From Elephas maximus indicus (Eukaryota > Chordata > Mammalia > Proboscidea > Elephantidae): 64,000 nucleotides of DNA. The stretch covers positions 52,367,501-52,431,500 of the forward strand of contig NC_064820.1 of assembly GCF_024166365.1 (NCBI RefSeq), written 5' to 3'. Of this stretch, positions 39,109 to 50,713 are shown piece after piece. The translations under genes were made by a program, and so were the position numbers. Each line of letters opens with the position of its first letter. The stretch's first letter is position 1. The notes below the pieces were generated by a model, which was not told the origin of the DNA, searched no databases, and worked only from the letters and a program-made list of their open reading frames with translations.

Positions 39109-39480
39109 TGTTTTAGTTATCTAGTACTACTTTTATAACAGAAATACCACAAGTGAATGGCTTTAACAAATAGAAATTTTTTCTATCACAGTCTAGTGGG
39201 CTAGAAGTCCAAATTCAGGGTGCCAGCTCCAGGTGAAGGCTTTCTCTCTCTGTTGGTTCTGGAGCAAAGTCCTTGTTGTCAATCTTCCACTGGTCTAGGA
39301 GCTTCTCAGTGAAGGGACCCTGGGTCCAGAGGACATGCCTCGCTCCAGGCACTACTTTCTTGGTAGTATGAAGTCCATATCCTTTCTGCTTGATTCTCTT
39401 CTATATCTCAAAAGAGATTGACTCAAGATATAACTTAATCCTGTATATTATGTCCTGCCTCATTAACATAACTGCCTCTA
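39109..39480 (-). mobile_element. MaLR LTR, truncated
   Basis: Starts 'tgttttagttatctagtac' and follows the family to 'cattaacataactgcctcta', then breaks off. About 150 bp of the LTR 5' end is missing. Confidence 0.82.
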
Positions 39481-39829
39481 GGGCATAAGGTGATTTTTAC
39501 TGCTGGTTTCAACACAGATAATGTTAGTGAAGTTGAGAATATTGGGTATGGGGGAAAGAGTAAGGATTTCTAGCCAAGAGCAAGAGAAAGTTTGAGGTCT
39601 CTTATTCATTCTTGTCATTAGTGATGCAGAGGCCAGGAAGAGAATCTTATGAAGAGTATGCACAATTCCCAGGCTCTTTCTGAACACCTGCCAAGAAGCT
39701 TCTTCCTTGAAGGTATCCCCTCCTCTTCGTCTCTCCCTAGTTACGCTCTGGTTCAGGCCTGCAAGAGGTTGTGACAGGACCCCCGTTTTGTTCCTGGAGT
39801 TCATTTATCACACAGAGAAATCTATCTAA

Positions 39830-40275
39830 AAAATAAGTTGGGCCCTGTTACTCTCCTTCTCAAAACTGTTCATAGCCAAAACTCATTAGTGTACAACCTG
39901 TACCATCTTCAGCTTTATCTCTTATAGTTTCTGGCTTCTACTTGATGTTCAAATAACACAACGCTTCTGCTTACAGTTATTGCCCCAGAGCCCCCTACTT
40001 CACTCCTGCATGTTTATTCTTGAACTCCCTCAATGAGAGATGCCCCTTCCTAAATCTGGCTCAATCTTTCTCATCTTTCAAGGCACAGCTTCAGCATCCT
40101 TGCCTCCAGTACACCTCTCATAAAGCTGAGTTATAGAGTTCTTTCTCAGAATTACCATTTCACTCTGGGCACACCTTTTGCATGGTATTCTGAAGTATCT
40201 TGGACTATTAGATCTACAAGGACAAGGATCATGTATCATTCCTATTGCACTCCTAGAGCATAGCAAGGAGTCTGT
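39830..40275 (+). mobile_element. L2 LINE 3' fragment
   Basis: 'ttactctccttctcaaaact', 'tctttcaaggcacagcttca', 'gatctacaaggacaaggatc', 'cctagagcatagcaaggag', in the order of the L2 3' end. Diverged. Confidence 0.68.
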
Positions 40276-41573
40276 TTTTTAAACAAACAACAACAGCAAA
40301 AAATGTCAATAGGCTACAGTGAAACACTATTTGGTAATCCTACTTTCTGATCTTGAATGCATTCTCTTTAGGTTGCCTCTGATATGGTGAGGCATTATTT
40401 TGAAATACAAAACTTTATTATTTTCTTTTCTCTGCTTCTCCTTTAGTCCATAAGAGTCATCTATATTGGTTCAAAGAGTATTAGGATTGTCACAAGGGAA
40501 TCGGGTTGGGGGTGAAAAGCAAGGAAGAATTCATGTTTAGTTTTTTCACTGTCAAACCAGGCATTGAAGGATCATGCAAAATGCTCAAGAAGTCAGGCAT
40601 AAGGTTGGGACCGTAATGATAAAATAGAAAAGGAGATTAAAGGAGAATAATGCCCCTTCCTTCCATCATCTAAAGGACCGTCGACCTCGGCTGCGGGCAC
40701 AGATTGGGGATTGTGCTTATCTTAGAGGAATGAATTGAAGAACAGGGTCCTGACATGAGATAACTAGGTGTAGAAAATCTGGATCAGCCTCTGAAGACTG
40801 CTAAGCAGTTAAGGACTCATCACAAGAGAGGAAGAGAGACAGTGCTACAGACCAGCCTTAGCATAGGAGGAAGAGACAAAGCAAGTCTAGGCTGAGAGAC
40901 CATGTTATCTCTTGACTGTGGAGTCACGGATACCTTCATATTAATCAATCTTTGTATGGTCCAGAAGTAAGATGACTGTCTACTCTTAAGATTGTGTGAA
41001 AACCTTGACTTGTAAAGCCTTGACTTGTGTGAACCACTTCATGCATCTCACCACCAAAAGATCCTCCCAGGCACTCACAAGCTGTTTTATAAATAAAAGG
41101 AAAGAGAGTTTGACATGCGGAATAGCACTCACAACACGAAAAGTCGAATGCTAGGCTGAATATATGTTTCTATTATGTATTGTTTTAGCAGCTTAGCTCT
41201 GAATTTGGGAATGGCCTGAAGTTTTTTCTAAAAATCACCTACATATGGAGGCTTAAACAGACAATAAGAGTGGCCATGACTCAGCATAAGGTTGTTAAAG
41301 TTCAGAACAAATCCTTACTTCGAATTATATTTCCTAAATTTTATTACAGAGAATTTCAAACAAATACTAAGGTTTAGAGAATGATAAAATATACCCCTGG
41401 CCTCCCCCAGCTTCTAAAATTGTCAACTTATGGGCAATCTTGTTCCATTCATACTCCTATTCACCACCCCCCCCAAATTATTTGAATAAAAACCAAAATA
41501 TCAAATAATATCATTAATAAATGTTTATTATGTATCTTTAAAAGAAAAATACTAAACATAACTATAATACTAT
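40276..41573. other. Intergenic stretch
   Basis: No gene supported. 41300-41570 resembles an old repeat I cannot name with confidence (C-run at 41466-41475, AT-rich after). The ERV begins at its right edge. Confidence 0.45.
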
Positions 41574-42040
41574 TGCTGCCAAACCTGGAAAGGTGGGTCT
41601 TTGTCCAGTGCACTCAGACCTGCCGATAATCTGGACACCTGTCTTTGAGAAAGAGAAAGTAACTTTACTGCAATGTGCAGAACAAGGAGCCGGGAGGAAG
41701 TTCCTCAGGCCCTACCTTGAGCTATGTGGAAGCAGGGCTTATATATGATTTGGGCAACAAGATGGCAGCCATGCAGGTGTGCTGGGGAGTGAAAATTCTG
41801 GAAGGAAGGTGTTGCAGGAATTATGGCAGCCAGGAGTCAGGAGGTGACATGATTCTTGTGAGCTTTCTTGCTTCTAAATGGGGTCTGGGTGATGATTTTC
41901 CTTCTGATTCATTCCACCTGTTGCTGTGTCTGCTCTTGAGGTCAATTAATGGCTATAGCTCGCACTTCTGTGCATGTGGGGTGGGCCAAAGCTGGCTTGG
42001 GCCAGCTTAAGGCAGTATTTTCTGAGTAATGCAGGTTACA
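41574..42040 (-). mobile_element. 3' LTR of the ERV
   Basis: Starts TGTAACCTGCATTACTC at 42040 and ends GGTTTGGCAGCA at 41574 (minus strand). It aligns along its length with the solo LTR at 34921-35376. TATA-like 'catatataag' and a poly(A)-signal variant AGTAAA are present. Confidence 0.85.
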
Positions 42041-42051
42041 ATTCCCTCTTG
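42041..42051 (-). promoter_or_regulatory. Polypurine tract
   Basis: CAAGAGGGAAT immediately precedes the LTR TG on the minus strand, the expected plus-strand primer site next to a 3' LTR. Confidence 0.78.
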
Positions 42052-42489
42052 AGTTGTAACAATTCCTTAATCTTAAGGCATAAGGGCCAGCAACTTATCT
42101 GGCTACTTCCTACTGATATGAGGCAGAGTTTTAGGAACTTAGGTCAAATTTTAAAAGGTGGAAGAGGCTACTAGCAGAAAGAGGTACACGTAGGTCATTT
42201 ATCTGTAAGTTGAGTCTTAAGTCATCTAGAGGCTTGCACTCCCATTTCTGTTTAAGGGTTTCAGGATTTGGCTGTCTTTGTGGTCCCATGAATAGTCTGC
42301 ACTTTGATGGCCAATGCAGGTGGGTGAAGTCTTTAAGGGCTCATCTGGAGAAGTGAGTGCTTACTTCACCCTGGTGTAGTGCATCCAAGGCTTGACTCTA
42401 GCTACCTTCACCAAGGAGTAGGTAACTAGGAGAACTTCATAGGGACTAGTCTACTTGCCTTGAAACTGGCTTCAAGGATGATGGTTGTA

Positions 42490-43240
42490 TCACTTTACCA
42501 GGACCAGGTTTCCTGGGGTGAAGAGATGCAGAGAGCTATCTGAGAGAAAGAACATATGACTGGTAATAGCTTTCAGAGTTACATATAATGACCTAAGATA
42601 TCTGGAAACACTAAGTTTCTGGACTGCTTGAGGATCACCTGAAGCACTATATCCCCAGGCTACCTTAAGGAAAGGTCTCCCATACAACATTTCATAGGGT
42701 CTCAAATGGCAGCTGCTTCTAGGCACCATCTGGACTCTCAGCAGGGCAGTGTGTAGCAATTGGATCCAGGGCAGGTTGGTCTTTAAGGCATAGTTCATCT
42801 CTGTTTTTCCAGTTGACTATGGCCTCCAGAAAGCATGTAATTTCCACAAATTCCTAAATGTCCTGAGATTTTTTGGGTAACATTCGATACAAAAGCTCCT
42901 CTATTATCACTTTAAATTGACTAAACCAAAAAAAAACCAAACCCCATTGTTGTTGAACTGATTCCAACTCATAATGACCCTATAGGACGGGTAGGCCAAA
43001 TCTAGAAATAATTTCACTCAGGAGAGTTTTGCTTACCTTGGAGGATGTCTTTTCCATTCAGCCAGGGAAGTCTTCTGCATCTGGTAAAAGTGTCTACAAA
43101 CACTAAAAGATATTTGGCTCTCCTGTAGCTGTTGGTATAACAGTGATGTCTGCTTGCCAGTCCTCTCCAGATTTGGCCCCTGGGGCTTGCACCCCAGGCC
43201 TAGGAGGTGGTGGTCCTGTTTTTGGATTGTTTTTCGCACA
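42490..43240 (-). pseudogene. ERV integrase remnant
   Basis: The right part (about 43240-43033) reads, across frames, as the integrase core (KYLLVFVDTF motif). The left part (42798-42490) reads as the C-terminal region with LLHTALLRVQ, SPYEMLYGRPFL-like 'RPYEMLYGRPFL' and FTPGNLVLVK, typical of gammaretroviral integrase. The pieces are separated by an inserted SINE fragment and by indels. Confidence 0.8.
42925..42990 (-). mobile_element. AfroSINE 3' fragment
   Basis: Tail complement and core only ('accccattgttgttgaactg', 'atgaccctataggac'), lying inside the integrase remnant. Confidence 0.78.
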
Positions 43241-43551
43241 GGTCACACATTATTGACTAGGACCTTTAATCAGTTTGGCTAGCCAGTGAAACATAGCACC
43301 CCAACTGTAACGTTTGTTCTTATGAATTGCCTTTATTATCAGGTGAATCAGGTGTTCTGTTATTAACACCTGTCCTTGGGAATTGTACAACCAACCGTCT
43401 TCTACTCTGTTATTAAGGTCAAAGCCCCAATCACAAGCTCTGTTTATGAAGCTAGGCGAGTGGCAGGGGCTTTTGTTCTAGCCACTTGTTTGGCCACTTG
43501 ATCCTTTAATTATGTGAGACTCTCCCTTCTGGTGTCTGGGGCAGTGTATAG

Positions 43552-43735
43552 CTATTGACTATAGTACATTATTAGAAAAAGTATCTCTAGTAGACCACAT
43601 AGCCAATTTTTTTTGACTCCTTGTTGTATAAAGCTGTTTCCGTCTGTGAACAGGTGTAAGTAGGGTTTAGTGAGGGGCTGGCCAGACAGATCAGGCCTGC
43701 TGGAATACACTTGAAGTTGTCTGCCCACAGTCATT
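43552..43735 (-). pseudogene. ERV RNase H remnant
   Basis: Short open stretch with SRPDLSGQPLTKP, then LHLFTDGNSF, the first catalytic Asp block of gammaretroviral RNase H (usually YTDGSS). The downstream part is frameshifted. Confidence 0.72.
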
Positions 43736-43761
43736 GTAACTCAGGGCTCCTTGTGGGAGAC

Positions 43762-43856
43762 AGGGCAGTCACCCATCCAAGTACTAACAAAGCATGGCCT
43801 TGCTTAGCTTCTAAGATCAGACAAAATCAGGCACTTTCAGGGTGTATGGGGCTGCA
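43762..43856 (-). pseudogene. 5S rRNA pseudogene
   Basis: On the minus strand it follows 5S rRNA from near its 5' end ('tttgtctgatcttagaagct', 'aagcaaggcc', 'gttagtacttggatgggtga') for about 95 of 120 nt, with roughly 15-20% changes, including in the internal pol III control region. Not a functional gene. It sits between gag and RNase H of the ERV. Confidence 0.87.
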
Positions 43857-43939
43857 GGGGAGTCCCTGGGCTCTGTTAGTCTGAGTCATCTGCCGACAGC
43901 TGTGGGAGCTATGTTATGGGTACTTAACCCTGGTTGTTG

Positions 43940-44875
43940 AAGACCTTAAAGGCAATCTCAACAAGTTGTACTCGTTCCTAGGCCTCCTTCTAACTTTTGA
44001 AGTTTCCGTCTGGTATCAGGGACACTCTGGCTGATGAAAGCAATATTTATTAACTTAGCTTTCTCTGGGTCTTCAGGTTTTATATCAGTAAACTGCTGAC
44101 ATGCTTCGTATACCCATTCTAGGAAGCCAGGGGGATTTTTCTTGGGACCTTGTTGTACATTCTAAACTTTTCTAAGGCTCTTCTGTTTTGGGGCTCCTTG
44201 CTGAAAACCAACTACCACACAGTTTTTATAATGTTCTAGCTGTCCTGCCCCCAGCCGATCATTTGGGTCCCAGTGTTGATCTATGGCAGGTGCAGCTTGG
44301 GCTGCCAGGAGTCTAATACCATTTTGAGGGTTGAGGTTATGCAATCTGTCAGCCTCTTGGAGTGCCTTTTCTAAGACCATCTTCCATTCCTCTGGAGTTA
44401 AAAGCATACTCCAATTATACAGGTCAGAGGTGGAGAAAGGTATATGGACCCAGCTAAACCCTCTAAGCTGTCAGCTATGATCCAGTCCAGCAAGAAATTG
44501 TCTCAGTAGAAATTGCCCTGAGGAGACTTGGGTGAATCCCTGGGCAAATTGCACTGGACTATGGACAAGTGCTGGGGGTACTATTCCTGGGACAAAACCA
44601 GGAGTTTCTGATTCATTAGGGGCTGGTGAGCAACTTGTCAGAGGGTTCCACCAAAGGGATAGCGGTCGCCACTGTTGCAGTGGGCACAAGGGCCACTGGA
44701 CCAGGAACCTATACCTCCAGGTATAGGCTAACCACCACTCTATATGCAGGGCTACTGGCTTGAAACTAAAAGCTTGTGTTACTCCTGGGCAAATTCCAGT
44801 TCCCCTTTTAGCATATCCAATTAAGGCAGAGTTACACGCTCTCTGTAACTGTAATTCCAAACCAACCAAACTCAT
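43940..44875 (-). pseudogene. ERV gag remnant
   Basis: Capsid-like blocks in several frames: FSTSDLYNW and MLLTPEEWKMVLEKAL (about 44440-44350), then PPGFLEWVYEACQQFTDI and FISQSVPDTRRKLQKLEG (about 44150-43990), matching the order in type-C gag capsid. Frameshifts near 44160 and 44410 separate them. No nucleocapsid zinc knuckle was seen before the 5S insertion. Confidence 0.78.
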
Positions 44876-45019
44876 TGCAGTGGAGTCGATTCTGACTTAT
44901 AGTGACCCTATAGGACAGAATAGAACTGCCCCATAGAGTTTCAAAGGAGTGCCTGGTGGATTGGAATGACCAACCTTTGATTAGCAGACGTAGCTCCTAA
45001 CCACTATGCCGCCAGCATT
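44858..45019 (-). mobile_element. AfroSINE
   Basis: Reverse copy: 'actcattgcagtggagtcga', 'ctataggacagaatagaact', 'cctaaccactatgccgccag'. It interrupts the ERV upstream of gag. Confidence 0.9.
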
Positions 45020-45616
45020 TCTGTAATCTCAAAAAAAAAATATATAATACCCAGCATTAATTTTTAGCATGCATTTAGGTCTGAAACATTCAATGTCCAT
45101 AATACATTCAGATAAACATATAATCCTAAACAAATACCCTTTTTAAGGCATTCAATTTTGTCTTCTTTGCACCTTAACCACCTTCCCATTCATATACATA
45201 TGACTTTGGGCCTCTGGCTGGGTGGAACCAGAAGACCCTGGCCCCCTATCAACCATCCTGCTTCTCTGGCCTGGCTTCAGCCCCAGGCCTCTCCAGGTGG
45301 GGCTTTTCTCTCCTTCCTTTTTCCCCAGCACCGTTAGTTTATACTATTTTTGTAGGTTTTTATCTTGCCAGAGAGACATACATAGGGGATTTCATCCCAT
45401 TTTCCCTCTTTTACAAAACGGATTTAACAGTAAGATGGACTCCAACAGGTACTGGGACCAGGCAGTGTTACAAAAGAAAACAAGGTAACATTAGGTTGGT
45501 TTCCCACATTTCATTCACACACACTCACTCAGAGCCAGAGCCAGAACCAGAACCTGAAGTTAACCAAGGTCAGCTAGAAACTAAGTTGCCCATTTTCTGC
45601 TGTCTGCTAGAGTGAG

Positions 45617-45806
45617 TGGTGGGAAAAGTAATGAGGATGTGTTAGTAGTGCTTCACTCCCCCTAATGGGGATGTCTTAGTTCCACTTGCAGCCTTCCAGA
45701 GACCTTCCCACCTCAGAAAAAGAGACCAACAGGTAAAATAACAAAGATGTCTTAGCAGGGCTTCAATCCCCCCGCTCAATAAGGGATGTCTTAGTTCCAC
45801 TTGCAA
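45617..45806. repeat. Imperfect ~110-bp tandem duplication in ERV leader
   Basis: Two blocks share 'ggatgtcttagttccacttg' and 'gtcttagcagggcttcaatc'-like sequence (about 45617-45691 and 45730-45806). Confidence 0.65.
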
Positions 45807-46029
45807 ACTACATGTCATTTTTCATGTTCCCCTGTCTCCTGTATACCTTGTAAAGTAGTAGTTAGATCCAGGGGCTTGTCCAGATTCATGTTTACCTTTC
45901 TAGGAAAGCTAATTCACAGATTTTGTTGTGTATATTCATTAGGAGCACATAGCTGGCTATTACTCTTTTTTATGATGTTAGCAGCCATTTATGACCAATG
46001 CTTAGATCTCTTATTTTATTAGATGTGGA

Positions 46030-46570
46030 AAAATGATGATATTCTTATTTTTATAATTCCTTCTTTTTTTTTTAGCTGGATGGAGTATTTTAAAACAGAG
46101 CAACTGTCCCTCAACAACACATGTGGAATAAATAATTATTTCCTTTTATATACTAGTCATCAAAATAGTAAGTTGGTTCACTAGCATCCTCCAAAACTGA
46201 CGAAGAGATTCTTTTTCTTTTGGTGGAGGGTTATTGTTATGAGTTCGTAGATTTATACATATTTGGTATGTCTCAATCCATAAAAAATTTTTTTTAAACC
46301 TCGTTGTTATTATTGTTCAACTGGTTCCATTATTGCCCAACAAGTGTCTCTTCACATTGGCTCCTGAGTCTTATCTACATGTTCTCAACAATCTTTGAGA
46401 ACTTGCTTTCTTCCTTGGTGTGACAAGATGTTTCAGGCATATCTTGTACATCCCCTGCCCCATTTCTGTAATCAGTGGCTTATCTCAGACACTCTGATCC
46501 CTTTTAGAAATAATTGTATTTAGAAGCCAAGGTCACAGAGTAGGCCTGCTGCTCATCTAAAGAGATACAC
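46030..46570 (+). mobile_element. Old L1-type 3' region
   Basis: 'tctttgagaacttgctttct', 'gtgacaagatgtttcaggca', 'catcttgtacat'-like and 'gtatttagaagccaaggtca' match a widespread old mammalian L1 3' region (L1ME-like) from memory. Confidence 0.45.
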
Positions 46571-47645
46571 TTGATAAGTCTTCTGTAAATTTTGATTTAC
46601 CTTTACTTAAAATCTCACTGAATCCTATTTTGTTTTAATTAAAGCTTCTTTTAAAAGAAAGTGGCTTCCTGTGGGAGACTTTGGTGCACACTTGGCTTTT
46701 GGCTCAAATCAAAAGTAAGAGCAAGGCATGTAAGTTGTGTGACCTTAAATCTTCTCATTTTTAAAATGAATCACTCAAGCTTTCCTGTCACTTAAAAAAA
46801 AAAAAAAAAAAACCCTAAGATTTTATGTTCTAAATGTACAGTAGAAATCTAGACTCTTTGTTCTGATTAAGGGTTTTCTTTTTTTAACTTACCACTATCT
46901 CCCTCTGTGTTTTCCTAACTTTGTTTTTTAAAGAACAGAACCTATTTTTTCCGAAGTAAATATCATAGAGAGTTCTGATTTATAACCAGGCAGAATCTAG
47001 GTAAAAGAGGAAGACCCCAAAGTCCTGGCCTCTTGGGGCAAACCTGGTGTGCCTCCAAGAAATTCAGGGCTTCATAGAGCATTATTGGAATATTACTAGA
47101 TGAAGAAACTTTTGTATTTTATAGATGAGGAGACTGGATTTTGAAAAGTTGTAGTGACTTTTCCTAGAGTAAGAGAGCTTTGGATTAGTGACAGCTAGGG
47201 CTACATCCTAGATTTTCTGACTCCTAGCCCAGCTGTAAGACCATCCTTACTTATATATACAATAGCATCTCATCTAACTTAAAAATAAACATGCCTTGTC
47301 CTTCTCTTGAGGGATTTTTGAGAAGTCACAGTCAACTAACAAATGTGAGAATATTATACAACATATTAATACCTCTTTTGCAGCTTCCCCACAAGTGAAA
47401 AAAAAATTGCCCATTATTAATGAGGTACTAAAGCTATATATTATATCACTATTAAAAAATAATTTATCAGCCAAATGATGGTAGCACATTAAATGCAAAT
47501 AAATTTATGATATTTATCAGGGATTCATGCTATGTGCTGTCTACAAAATAGAGCTGACAATTGACTTTTTGTGTGCAAACTAGATCACTTTCACTCTCTT
47601 GTATGAACCCAGACTAACACTTGGGACACTGTATTTCAAATCATG
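46571..47645. other. Intergenic stretch with MIR-like piece
   Basis: 47085-47240 resembles a MIR in reverse ('tatagatgaggagactggat'). A poly-A run lies at 46795-46812. No gene. Confidence 0.45.
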
Positions 47646-48186
47646 TGTCTTAGTCATCTAGTGCTGCTATAACAAAAATACCAACAAACAAAAGTTTATT
47701 CTCCCACAGTCTAGTAGGCTAGAAATCCAGATTCAAGGTGTCAGCTTCAGGGGAAGGCTTTCTGTGCGGTCCCTGGAGAAAGGTACTTGTCATCAGTCTT
47801 CTCCCGGAGTAGGAGCTTCTCTGCGAAGAAACCTCAGGTCCAAAGGACAAGCTCTGCTGCTGGCATTGCCTTCTTAGTAGGTGAGATGTCCACTCTCTGC
47901 TCACTTCCCTTTCCTTTTATTTCTTGTAAGAAAAAAAGTAGTGTAGGCCACACCCAAGGGAAACACCCTTTATATTGAATCAGGGACCTGACCTGAGCAA
48001 GGGTGTTATATCCCATCCTAATCCTCTTTAGCATAATCTAATCTTGCCTCATTAACCACAGGCAGAGATTAGGGTTCACAATACATAGGAAAATTATATC
48101 AATCAAAATGGAGGACAACCACACAATACTGGGAATCATGTCCTAACCAAGTTGACACATATTTTTGGGGGACACAATTCATGACA
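47646..48186 (-). mobile_element. MaLR solo LTR
   Basis: Full-length LTR: on plus it runs TGTCTTAGTCATC to TTCATGACA. Flanked by TCATG (47641-47645) and CCATG (48187-48191), a 5-bp duplication with one change. Confidence 0.87.
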
Positions 48187-48502
48187 CCATGTAATAAACA
48201 TTAATAGCCTTTGTATTAAGGAAACTACTTAAGTCAAAACCCGATCCTCTTTCCTTTCCTCTGTGTGACACTTTTATCCCTCATAAATCACAGATCAACG
48301 GGAGGAGGTTTTTAAACAAAAGACTCAGATTTTTAGAAAATTGAATCTTATAATACCATTTTTCTCACATAATTAACATGTCACTCTTTCTGACAGTTTT
48401 TCAATGTTTTCTCTCTTTCTTTTACATGCTGCCACAAATTCTATACAGCAAAAAAAAAAAATTTTTTTTTTTTCTATTAGGCAGTTTTATGGGAAAAAAA
48501 TT

Positions 48503-48607
48503 GTGCGCTTGCTTCAGCAGCGCATATACAAAAATTGGAACAAAACAGAGAAGATTAGCAGGGCATACAAGGATGACACCCAAATTCATGAAGCATTCCA
48601 TATTTTT
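48503..48607 (+). pseudogene. U6 snRNA pseudogene
   Basis: Near full-length U6: 'gtgcgcttgcttcagcagcg', 'catatacaaaaattggaaca', 'cagagaagattagcagggc', a deletion where CCCTGCGCA should be, 'aaggatgacacccaaattca', ending 'tccatattttta'. The ACAGAGA box has become 'aacagaga' and other sites are changed; no upstream PSE or TATA. The 3' end runs straight towards an L1 3' UTR. Confidence 0.93.
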
Positions 48608-48627
48608 AAGTTTCCTAGACACATTCA

Positions 48628-48777
48628 GGAGACCCTGGTGGCATAGTGTTTAAAAGCTATCTATGTCTGCTAACCAAAATGGTGGCAGTTCGAATCCATG
48701 AGCGCTCCATGGAAACCCTATCCTATGGTCTCTATGAGTCAAAATCAACTCGACAGCAATGGGTTTGGTTTTGATTT
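48628..48777 (+). mobile_element. AfroSINE with target duplication
   Basis: Sense copy from 'ggagaccctggtggcatagtg' to 'ggtttggttttgattt', flanked by AGACACATTCA (48617-48627) and AGACGCATTCA (48778-48788). It inserted between the U6 and L1 parts, i.e. after they were joined. Confidence 0.95.
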
Positions 48778-48788
48778 AGACGCATTCA

Positions 48789-49595
48789 AACACTTCGAGG
48801 GACCCAATAGCTGAGGCTAGGGGCCAGGGACCATAGTCTCGGGGGATATCAAAGTCAATTGGCATAACACAGTTCATAAAAAAAATGTTCTATATTCCAG
48901 TTTTGTGAATAGTGTCTGGAGTCTTAAAAGCTTGTGAGCAGCCATCTAACATACATCTATTGATCCTGTCCTGTCTGGAGCAAAGGAGAATGAAGAAAAC
49001 CAAAGACACAAGGAAAATATTAGCCCAGAGGACTAAAGGACCACATGAACCAGAGACTCCCTCAGTCTGAGACCAGAAGAGCTAGATGGTGCCTGGCTAC
49101 TACCAATGACCTCCCTGACAGGGATCACAACAGAGTCCTGGAAAGAACAGGAGAAATATGTAGAACAGGATTCAAATTCACAAAAAAAAAGACTAGACTT
49201 ACTGGTTTGACAGACTGGAAGAACCCCTGAAACTATGGCCCCCAGACACTCTGCTAACCAAGAACTGAAATCATTCCCCAAAACTAACTTTTCAGACAAA
49301 GATTAGGCAGGTATACAAAACAAAAAATAACACATGTGAGGAATGTGCTTCTTAGTTCAGTCAAATATACAAGACCTAATGGGCAACTCCTGTCCAAAAG
49401 CAGGATGAGAAGGCAGGAAGGGACAAGAACTGGATGAATGGACACAGGGAAACCAGAGTGGAAAGGGGGAGTGTGTGCTGTCGCATTGTGGGGATTCCAA
49501 CCAATGTCACAAAACAATATGTGTATAAATTTTTGAATGAGAAATTAACTTCAGCTATAAACTTTCACCTAAAGCACAATAAAATTAAAAAAATA
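48789..49595 (+). mobile_element. L1 3' UTR joined to U6 pseudogene
   Basis: 'gtctggagtcttaaaagctt', 'gaccagaagagctagatgg', 'taacacatgtgaggaatgtg', 'cgcattgtggggattccaac', 'atgtgtataaatttttgaat' and an A-rich end (caataaaattaaaaaaataa). No ORF2 sequence lies upstream; U6 takes its place. Confidence 0.85.
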
Positions 49596-49608
49596 AGAAC
49601 ATTTTGTG

Positions 49609-50202
49609 AGGCAGTTTATTTACTTAGAATAGAAAATGTAAAGACAGGATTTATTTTAGAATGATTTTAAAGAAGTTTCCAACTATTATACTCACAAATA
49701 GAAGTATTATTAAAGTTTGTCCTTGTAATGTTCATCTTATCTAAGTGTACACTGAAACGTCAAAATTTCCCACCAGCCACTCTGAGTGTTTAAAATAAAG
49801 TTTAATGTGACATAGACACCAAATGCTTGTCCCACATAAAATTACTGGAACCAATTTTTCCTGGACACCCTGGTGAATGAAGCTCTTTCTTGCCCCTAAA
49901 TAGCTTTTCTGAGGATAGACTATGCTTACCTTAATAAGAACTGTCACTGGATAAATTTCCTCAGGGCATGGGGAAGAATTCTATGGTTTAGCAGAATGTG
50001 TGGATTCAGTGGTGGAAAAATCTAATATTTATAAGACCTGAAAATCATTATATCCACTATTTTACACACGCAGATATCCTTTATATCAGTAGTGTGGTGA
50101 AAGTCTATAACTATATATAAAAAAAAAATTAACCCTAAAATATCATAGATATGGATATTTTCATTTTAAGCCCATGATTTACCAAAACTATAACCCAATT
50201 AA
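49609..50202. other. AT-rich intergenic stretch
   Basis: No gene or repeat identified. Confidence 0.5.
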
Positions 50203-50400
50203 GGAGCCCTGGTTGCACAGTGGTTAAACACTGGGCTGCTAATCGAAACGTTGGCTGCTTGAACCTAACAGCTGCTCTGCAGTACAGAGATGTGGCAGTC
50301 TGCTTCTGTAAAGATTTATGGCTTTGGAAATTCTATGGTGCAATTCTACTCTATCCTATAGGGTTGCTAGGAGTCAAAATCAACTCAGTGGCAACGGGTA
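50203..50400 (+). mobile_element. AfroSINE (long form with middle block)
   Basis: 'ggagccctggttgcacagtgg', 'gatgtggcagtctgcttctg', 'gtcaaaatcaactcagtggc'. Confidence 0.92.
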
Positions 50401-50713
50401 TAGCCAAATTCACATATCTATGAACTGTATACTAGGAAACAATTTAATTTATGTAAGTACAGATGACCTTTTTGGTAAGAGGAAGAACAATAAGAAACCC
50501 ACTGAGTATTAGAGGATTGTGTTTAAAATTACACTGGAATAAAAAAAACAGTCAAACCAAGCGAACACGTAGTATAACTCCAGAACATTATTTCTACCTC
50601 AACATCATCAAAACAATGGGGAATAAAGAAAAGTGGTTTTACTTTAAAAATTCAAGTCCCTTTGGTAAGTGTATACTCTTTTCTTATATGAACGTTCAAT
50701 ATTTATTAAAATC

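Larger units (their letters stand above)
41574..45830 (-). mobile_element. Deleted class I (gammaretrovirus-like) endogenous retrovirus
   Basis: Minus-oriented provirus remnant. Reading right to left: a leader-like region (about 45830-45030), gag (44875-43940), a 5S rRNA pseudogene where protease and RT are missing, RNase H (43735-43552), integrase (43240-42490), about 430 bp with no recognisable envelope, polypurine tract, 3' LTR. No 5' LTR was found. Two AfroSINEs inserted later. All reading frames are broken; no intact viral protein. Confidence 0.82.

Noticed and set aside
43762-43856. Functional 5S rRNA gene
   Set aside because: Missing both ends, with mutated internal promoter, inside an ERV.
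48503-48607. Functional U6 snRNA gene
   Set aside because: Internal deletion, several changed bases and no upstream U6 promoter elements; a retrosequence.
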